Of a stretch of DNA of 64,000 bases, positions 56,785-64,000 are shown piece after piece. A program made the position numbers and the translations under genes. The stretch lies in NCBI GenBank assembly GCA_011503125.2, contig WWBZ02000012.1, positions 806,001-870,000 of the forward strand. Reading direction: 5' to 3'. This stretch comes from Botryosphaeria dothidea (Eukaryota > Ascomycota > Dothideomycetes > Botryosphaeriales > Botryosphaeriaceae). Under the pieces are notes generated by a model that had not been told where the DNA came from, did no database searches, and saw only the letters and a program-made list of their open reading frames with translations. The stretch's first letter is position 1; every line of letters starts with the position of its first letter.

Positions 56785-59700
56785 TATTACGCTAGGCCTT
56801 AGAAATAAGAAAGTCTAAGGGGCTTAGGCGTCGGGAAGGTACGTAGCGTCTAGGAGTTTTACTACCGCTATTAGGATATTACTTATATAAGAAGATAGTA
56901 GCCGTAGCTAAGTAGGGAAGATAAATAAGATAGGTATTAAGTAATAATTAGAATTAACTACGAAGGTCTTATCTACTTATAAACGAATATAGTCTATATA
57001 CTATAATTAGCCGGTAGTTTAGCTAGACTATAGTATTAGTATAGATAGTAGGGTAGTTAATAGCTAAGAGTAATCTACTTCTAGGGGTCGGGCTTACTAG
57101 CCGCCTAAATAGGTTAAGCGTATTTCGGGGTTCGGCACGTAATAATCCGATCCCGCTTATAAGTTTCTACTATACCGCTTACTCTACTTCCTAGGCCCGT
57201 AATACTATCTCTTCTCTAAGTAGCTTTCGGCCCGAAAGCTTTCTTATAAGTATATATATACTTCTAAGATCTTTTTTTTTTATTAGGAATACTAATTTCC
57301 TTATTATAGTTTTAGCTCGTACCTAGCGTCGTGTTATATTAGTCTAGCGTATCGTAGTTCGTTATCGTAGGGTTTCTACGGCTTCTTCTTATACCCGCTA
57401 TATTCGTCTAGATTTAGTTTATTACGCCGCTTCTTTCTATTCTGCCTATTTCGGCTATACTAGGAAAGATCTTACGTCGTACGAGGCTATAGCTTCTTCC
57501 GTTAATACGGAGTATAAGTTAGGCCTTTCTTTCTTTTCTTATCGTAGTAGCTAACTATTTCTTAGTTCGGTACTTAGATCGGGCTCGTAAGAGTTTAGAG
57601 CGCTAGCTTTAAGAGGTAGCTATAGAGATTAATTAGGACGAGGAGGCCGCTAATACTACTACTACTACTACTAATACGGCGGCTTAGGCGGCGTTAGTAG
57701 CGGCTTAGTATACTAGTCGCGTAGCGAAGCGGTTACGAACTCGGTAGTAGAAGGAGCGGCGGTTACGTTTATTACTCCGGTCCGTAGAGTAGCGCGATAT
57801 AGCCCTATTTTCTTATAAAATATAGTAGCTTAAGTAGGAGGAGCGGGTAGAGCGGGAGGCTACTATTCGAGAGAGCCGTCCTTCTTAGAACGTTTCCGAG
57901 GTTTCTATCGAAGAGGCTATACTATATTTATTTAGCGGGTCCGGTAGTAACGTAGCGGGTACCGATAGCGTAATCTCCCGGTAGGCTCCCGTAGATTAGC
58001 TTTAGATATTACTAGATCCTCCTTCTAGTTTTACGTCCTAGAAGAACGCTCTAGAGCTAGACGATCTAGGTTTTATTAGTAGAAGTCCGCGAGAAGTTCT
58101 AGGTAACTAAGATTTAGTAAGGGTTCCTAGGTATTTTCTAAGTCTTCGTAGTTTTTCTATTTAATAAGGTATTTAAGCTAACCGTTAGAGTCCCTTTTAC
58201 TATCTAGGATTTTTTTAATATTCTATTTCTACGCGTCTTCGGGTTAGATTTCTTTCTTAAGATATTCCGGTGTTTAGGCGTTTTAGGGTGCTAGTTTAAG
58301 GAGTGCTATATAGAAGACTAGACTTCGGCGTATATTCTTTAGTAATTTAAGTTTAAATATAATAGAGGAAAGTTTTTATTTAATTTCGAAGGGACTAATT
58401 TTCTTATAATCTAATTTAGAGCTTAGTCGGTTAGTTTTAAGGTTTTTAGTAAGTAGCTAGACTTTATCTCCCTCTTCTAGGGGTAGCGGCTCCTAGCGCC
58501 TTCGGTTATAGTATATAGCTATACGGTAGTTAATAAATTCGATATCTCGGGCGAGGCTTTAGTATAGTCCTTTTAGTTATTCTACTTAGAGTATTTCTTT
58601 CTACGCTATATTTTCCTAGGAAATAGATTCTCTATAGGCTCGGGGTTCGAAACCGTAGTTAACGTAGAACGGCGTTTCTTAGGTTATTTCCGCGATTATA
58701 CTATTATATATAAATTAGGCTAGAGATAGAAATTCTATCTAGTCGTTTTATTAGTAGTTTACGTAACTTCGTAGGTATTCTTCTAAGGTTTAATTAAGCC
58801 GTTCCGTTTATTTATCCGTCTAAGGGTGGTAGGCGGTAGATAGCTTATACTTTATTCCGAGTTTATTTATTAGGGTCTACTAGAATCGTGCGCGGAAGCG
58901 GGTGTCTTAGTCTAAGATAATTATCTCTAGTATTCCGTAGTTTACGAGAATATAGCGTAGGAAGATATATACTAGCTTAGGGACTCCCGAGGCTTCTTTA
59001 TAGAGGATAAAGTACCTCTATTTCGAGAGTCTATCCGTAATTACTAGGATAAAATCGTAGCGCGTACTAGTAAGGAGTTCTTTAGACTTAGATAGTTTAG
59101 TAATAAAGTCTAGTACGATAACTTTCTATAGTCGGTCTAGCGGGGTAATTAGCTATAGTTTTCTATATAGAGCGTGGCGTACTACCTTATTTCGGGCGTA
59201 GTTCTTATATTCTATAATAAACTAGCGTACTTTCTTCCTAAGATACGGTATATAGAATAATCGCTCTATTCGTTCCGTAGTAGGGTTAATACCGCGGTAG
59301 CCGTAGGCTAGAGATATATAGATATTCTTAATTATTTATCGCCTAAGTCGTTAAGGTACGTAGACTAGCTCCTTAAAGAGGATAGTTTCTTCTAGGCTTA
59401 GTATAAGATTAGAATCTTCCTCGGGGTATTCGCGAATTTACTCTAGAAGTTATTATACTATAGTATCGTTTTCGTAGGCTACTCGAATATACTCTTCCTA
59501 AGTAATTTCTAAGGAATTAATTTCTTAAGGAAGGTCCGTGCTTAGGATTTTCTCCGGATTTTAAGGTTCTACTTAGTTTAGTAATTCCTAGTTTAAGGAT
59601 TCTCCTTAATTTTAAAATTCTTCTAGATTATATATTTATTAATTTAGTAATTCTTAAGGATTTCGTGATCTTTAGTTATTTTAGGTTTCTTAGTTTTAGA

Positions 59701-61768
59701 ATTCTAGCCTATTTTAGCTTCTTACCTAATTTCGCGTAATTAGTACTAAGAGACGAATTGCCGCTAGTTCTAGTTACGGATAGTTAAGTTTAATATTTTC
59801 TTTATTATTTCGTTCTAAGAGTACGGAAGATAGTTCGGGCCGGTTAAGAGTATAGTCGTATCTTCGGCTAAGTACGTCTACCTTCCCGTTTTCGGATTTC
59901 TTACGATATACTATCTTAAAGTTAAATAAGGCTAATTATTCTACCTATCTTACTTACTATCGGTTAAGAATTTTTATCGTTATAAAGGCTCCTAGGTTTT
60001 AGTAGTTAGAATATACTATTATTTTAAAGTTCGCTCCTTCTAGATAGTATCTCTATTCTTTAAAGGCGATAACGATAGTAAGTAATTCCTTATCGTAGAT
60101 ATTATAGTTAAGTTCTACCGGGGTTATTTTTCTAGAATAGAAGGCTACGGGGTAAAGTCGTTCTTAGTTATCGGGTTAGCTAAGATAGGCTTCTATAGTA
60201 TAGTCGGAGGCGTTAGTTTCTAGGTATATTAGTTTATCGAGATCGAATAGTACTAGAACTAGGGCTTTTATAAAGGTCTTCTTAAGTAGCTTGAAGGCTT
60301 TCTTCTATAGATCTTACTAGTTAAAGCGAGTATTCTTTCGTATAAGCCGAATTAAGGGTTCTACGAGTTTAGCGTAATCTCGGATAAATCGCCGGTAGAA
60401 GTTAGTAAAGCTTAGAAATAATTATACTTCTCGAAGGTTCTTAGGTATAGGCTAGCTAAGAATAGAGTCTACTTTCTTAGAGTCTATTATAACTTCGCCG
60501 GATCGGATAATAAATTTTAGGAACTCTACTTCTTAAATATAGAAGGCGTATTTTTTAGGTTTAACCTATAGCTTCCGTTCTTATAGCTTCTTTAGTACCT
60601 TCTCTACGTATTTCTAGTATTCTTCGAGTATTTCGGAGTAGATTAAGATATCGTCGAGGTATACGGTATAGAAGACGTCTAGGTATTCGTAGAGAGTATC
60701 GTTAATTATAGCTTAGAAGGTTACGGGAGCGTTCGTAAGTCTAAAGGGTATAACTAGGTATTCGAATAGTCCGAATCGGCTTCGCTATACTATTTTTTAT
60801 TCTTCCTCTTTCTTAATTCTAATTAGGTAATAGCCGTCTTAGAGATCTAGTTTAGTAAAGTATTTTACTTTCCGTAGGCGGTCGCGTAGCTCGTTAATCC
60901 GGGGTAGAGGGTACCGGTTCTTAATAGTAATATCGTTTAAGGCTCGGTAGTCTATATATAGTCGTAGTTTACCTTCTAGTTTTAGTATAAATAGGATAGG
61001 GGATGCTACTAAGGACTACGAGGGCCGTATATATTCTTTCCGAAGGTAGATTTCGATATATTTCTTAAGTACTTAGAGTTCTTTTTCTAATAGGGAGTAT
61101 AAGAATCCGAATTTAGGTATTATTTCGGGGATTAGGGGTATCTTATAATCCTACGGCTAGTATTTAGGTAATATATCCTCTTCGGTTTTTTCCGTAAAGA
61201 GGTCGAAGTATCGATACCGAAGGGGTACGTGGTCTAGGGGGTTCTCTAGTTTAGCGGAGCTAACTTATCTTAAGTCGTATCTTATACGTTCTTAGGGTTC
61301 TCGGGGTTTCGGGGTTTTCTAGGATCTTTAGGTTTTTCTACGGGAAAGGCAGGCGACTCTATAGGCCTACTAAACTTCTAGGGGTTATTATATCTCGATC
61401 TTAATTTCTTAGAGGGTAGCGCGTATTTAAAATATTCTAGTAGGGTTACCGTTCTTAACTTCTTTTCGAAGAGCTTTCTTAGAGATCTTACTAACCCGAA
61501 CTAGCTTACTCCGGGTTATCTATAGATATACTAACGCCGCTATAGTACTAAATAGCTACTACGTCTCGTTCTTTTCTCTAGACCTAAACTTTACTTCTCT
61601 AGTTTCCTAATCGATATAGAGTTTCTATTTCTAGAGCTAGGGGAGCCCTAGGATAATATCGTATTCTAGGGTTTTTATAATATCTAAGTAGATTCTTTCT
61701 CGGTGTTTTCCTCGGGATAGTACTAGTTCTTAGATTTCTATAAAGATTAGCCCTCCTCTATATATACT
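56785..61768 (-). mobile_element. Gypsy element C (chromovirus), right-truncated remnant
   Basis: Minus-strand Gypsy remnant unrelated at sequence level to A and B. The left end TATTACGCTAGG (TG changed to TA) is probably the outer edge of a 3' LTR; I could not fix its inner edge. On minus, a chromodomain (YLIK.KNYEDLENT.EPL pattern) is at about 58,090-58,175, integrase about 58,350-59,700, RNase H about 59,850-60,300 and RT about 60,350-61,050, with VYLDDILIYSE at about 60,633-60,665. Further upstream are protease-like sequences. Gag and the 5' LTR are missing: host sequence begins at about 61,769. It is heavily RIP-mutated, with many TAA/TAG codons. Confidence 0.85.
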
Positions 61769-61912
61769 AGGCGAGCTTCATTCCATACAAATATTTGCTT
61801 CCGCCGTTGCCGACAATCCGAAACCAACTGCTTAGACCATCACCAAGACAAGCCTCCAGCTTGCTTTCAAGATGCATCTTCCTCCAAGCCCACATCCATG
61901 GTTCGAGAGATT

Positions 61913-62896
61913 TTACATGAGCAATCTCCAAGCACCGAGAATCAATGCCGCCGTACCCGTGCAGACACCCCTGTTCGTCGTTAGCTGGTTCGTCCAAATT
62001 ACAGACAAAGCGGCAAGAACCCTGGTATCCGACCACACCAAGACTTACATCAACCATTGCAGCGTCGTGAATTTGACAGCCTCGAGCTTCTCCCTCAGCA
62101 CCGCTGTCTCCTGCTCAATCCTAGTCTCCGTCTCCTTGAGCTTGAGCTCCTGCACGTTGGCCTCTTCCCTGATGCGTCCCTTCTCCAGATTCAAGTCCAA
62201 CCGCACGCTCGCCTGTGTGCGCTGTATCTCGTCCCGCAACCTGCTGTTCAGTTTGGCGATCTCGTTGGTAAGACGCTCGTGCGACGCGCGCGTCAACGAC
62301 ATTTCGGTCGAATCGGCCGTGAGCAGCTCGGAGCGCAGCTTCGCGAAGTCGACTTTCTGCGTGTATGTCGCCCGTTCTTGATCTTCACGAAGGACCATTG
62401 TGCGCGTGAGATTTTGTATGCTGGACGATCGTTTTGGTTAGCCACTGAGGAAAAACAACTGTACGAGGCTTCCGGCGGGATTGCCTCCCGTGGAAAGGTT
62501 TAACGTACCTCTCTTCTATGACGTCGCCTAGAACCTTCATTGCCACTGCTTGCTCTTCCGTGAGACCCTCATCCTTTAATCTTTGTACGAACTTCAGAGT
62601 GTCGAAATGATGATCTTTCGGGCGAGCTGCTGTTGCTGAGAAAGTTCGTCGCGCTACACTCGTGAGATTGGGGTGGCGCTCTATTGTTTGGCGTGACTTT
62701 GGGTCTTGGACATTTTGGTATTTGCGCTGAAGGTGGGAGCCGCTGGCGCAGGCGGCGAAACCGAACGAGCGAGACTGTGACGAAAGTTCGGGACAGTTCT
62801 GGAGAGTGTATTTTGGCGATCAAGCATTGAGGCCCGAGAGATGCTTGGGCGTAGCAAACGGTGAAAATTAGCTGCCGGCGTGCAAGACATGGCCAT
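61913..62896 (-). CDS. fmp32: DUF1640/MCUR1-like mitochondrial inner-membrane protein
   Basis: Homologue of the CCDC90/MCUR1 family (yeast Fmp32), coiled-coil inner-membrane proteins linked to mitochondrial calcium uniporter or respiratory-complex assembly. Exons: 62698-62896 (tentative), 62509-62635, 62049-62420 and 61913-61970; 251 residues. Clear introns are 62421-62508 (88 nt, GTACGT..CAG) and 61971-62048 (78 nt, GTAAGT..CAG). The first intron (62636-62697, 62 nt, GTCACG..CAG) has a weak donor, so the N-terminus is uncertain. The core is diagnostic: FDTLKFVQRLKDEGLTEEQA, ESIQNLTRTMVLRED, TYTQKVDFAKLRSEL, then a long coiled coil (NSRLRDEIQRTQAS.RLDLNLEKGR, ETRIEQE). The last exon supplies the C-terminal membrane helix GVCTGTAALILGAWRLLM. 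The N-terminus is Arg/Ser-rich as in a presequence. It lies about 150 bp from the edge of the transposon island. Confidence 0.88.
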
Positions 62897-63523
62897 GGCT
62901 GCCGAGGCGTAGCGGAAGGTGGGTTTGTGGAGAGGTAACGCTGGCACAATGCGTTCAGCAAAGAGAAGCGCAAGAATGGATTCCCGCTGCTTAACGAGAC
63001 ACAAGAATTTGATGGTCTGGCAGCCAGGCGTGCGGCACAAAGAGAGACAAATGAGCGTTGGTGGATGAGGTCCGCGATTATCCTCGCGAACTCCGAGCTC
63101 GCTGGGAATCGCTGAGGGCGCGTGCACGTGCCCCGCCGACCACGTCAATGGAAGGGCTCCCCGCCCGACAAGGGGGCGGAGCCTCCTCTCGTTCAGGGGC
63201 TCGCTCTCCGGGCTGCAAATTGCTCATGAATTTCATGATTCACTATTTACCCTCCGCAAGGCCGAAACACCATTATGTTGTTGCCCTCTCCTTTCGCCAG
63301 TTACCGCATATGGTCTACGATGCCTTCTGCCCGCTTCCCGAAAAATAGGAAGATCCATCAAAGACCTGGAATGCCACGCTAATATTGACTGAACTAGAAG
63401 AAATAAAAGGTAAAAGAGAATCAAAAAGAAGGGAAAAGTGGTATCGCCGTATCATTTCCTCATCGTCCTGCGAGACTTCTCCGGTATCCCGCTCTTGTCC
63501 TATGAGCGCCACCAGCATGCCAT
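62897..63523. other. Intergenic, nothing identified
   Basis: About 630 bp between two minus-strand genes; promoter side of the MCUR1-like gene and 3' flank of the phosphatase gene. No further feature is seen. Confidence 0.5.
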
Positions 63524-64000
63524 CTATCGGCCGTACTCGAGGCTCGGGATGATTACCGGTCCATACTTCATCGGTGCCCCGTAAAGGTTCTCGTTCTGCA
63601 CCATAAAGTCAACTGCGATGCTTAGCTTTCCTCCACCATGACCAGGAACCGCCTGGCCAAATGTGCCATTCACGATTTCTGGGTCGTAAATGACACATGC
63701 TACGTAATTTCTGCGGCCCATCAACCGTTTCATTTCGCGGGGCTGGCCATTGACATCTTGGGTGAAGATTTCCATCATCTCCTCCTTGGTGTCAGTGGGA
63801 GTATGGGTGGACCGGTGGCCATTTGCGGGAACGTAGAGAGGCTTGTTGTTATGAAGGAGACGCAGGACGTAGGAAGATGGCGGGCTGTTGACCACGCTGG
63901 ATGAGATGATCTGATACATCGTCTTATGATCTTGAAGACGAGACGGATCGTGCACGAGCCCAGCACCGCAGCAGTTCACATCTCCGGAAAGGAATGTCAT
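63524..64000 (-). CDS. PhoD-related phosphatase, C-terminal part (gene continues past the window)
   Basis: 158 codons to a stop at 63524; the frame is open at the window edge, so only the C-terminal part is present. The segment MTFLSGDVNCCGAG resembles the metal-binding FLSGDVHCC block of fungal PhoD-related phosphatases, followed by HKTMYQIISSSVVNSPP, YVLRLLHNNKPLYVP, RSTHTPTDTKEEMMEIF, GQPREMKRLMGRRNYVA, and a final KYGPVIIPSLEYGR. These blocks match my memory of a conserved fungal family of large cytosolic or vacuolar proteins with a PhoD-like phosphatase domain; the substrate is unknown. Asn is found where I expect His in the SGDV-H-CC motif (codon AAC at 63974-63976). The identification rests on remembered motifs and has no start or full-length context. 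Confidence 0.75.
   Translation of the reverse strand: MTFLSGDVNCCGAGLVHDPSRLQDHKTMYQIISSSVVNSPPSSYVLRLLHNNKPLYVPANGHRSTHTPTDTKEEMMEIFTQDVNGQPREMKRLMGRRNYVACVIYDPEIVNGTFGQAVPGHGGGKLSIAVDFMVQNENLYGAPMKYGPVIIPSLEYGR

Overview
The window looks like a chromosome segment of a filamentous ascomycete (Pezizomycotina, probably Dothideomycetes; I cannot name the species). The evidence is compact genes with 49-149 nt GT..AG introns, fungal protein families, and a large transposon island carrying the CpA-to-TpA damage left by repeat-induced point mutation (RIP).

Left host arm (1 to about 23,470), GC-rich. After about 3.2 kb without a supported gene, the minus strand carries glycerol kinase (3195-5178), a mitochondrial DUF3429/TMEM69-like membrane protein (6433-7665), mitochondrial ribosomal protein uS7m (9266-10455), a single-pass membrane protein of unknown function (11028-12905), a DUF924 protein (15084-16067) and an amidase-signature hydrolase (16375-18149). 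The amidase shares a GATA-rich divergent promoter with a PuuE-type allantoinase/polysaccharide deacetylase-family enzyme on the plus strand (18607-19700), followed by a DHA2-type MFS transporter (20617-22506). These last three form a plausible nitrogen-scavenging unit: uptake, ureide or cyclic-amide opening, and amide hydrolysis. A 398-bp foldback element with 120-bp perfect arms lies just before the transposon island.

Transposon island (about 23,474-61,768). It is about 38 kb of nested retroelements that I could resolve from terminal repeats and target-site duplications (TSDs). A 5'-truncated LINE (minus strand) received a 250-bp solo LTR (TSD GCTGC) and chromodomain Gypsy element A (26140-43115, minus, TSD GAGGA). 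Element A was in turn split by a Copia element (27242-32646, plus, TSD TTTAG) and by a sister Gypsy, element B (32908-38661, plus, TSD GTAAG). To the right, three more copies of the same LINE family are nested in one another; copy 4 sits inside copy 3 with an 18-bp duplication, and copy 3 sits inside copy 2. A second, different chromodomain Gypsy (C, minus) cuts off copy 2 and ends at host DNA. Nearly all of these copies are dead: CA and TG dinucleotides are strongly depleted and nonsense codons are TAA/TAG. The Copia element is the least damaged; its first 752 codons are open.

Right host arm (about 61,769-64,000), GC-rich again: a DUF1640/MCUR1-like mitochondrial inner-membrane protein (61913-62896, minus) and the 3' part of a PhoD-related phosphatase (63524-64000, minus) running off the window.

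Exon boundaries are my own reading of splice sites and reading-frame continuity; no alignment or RNA evidence was available.
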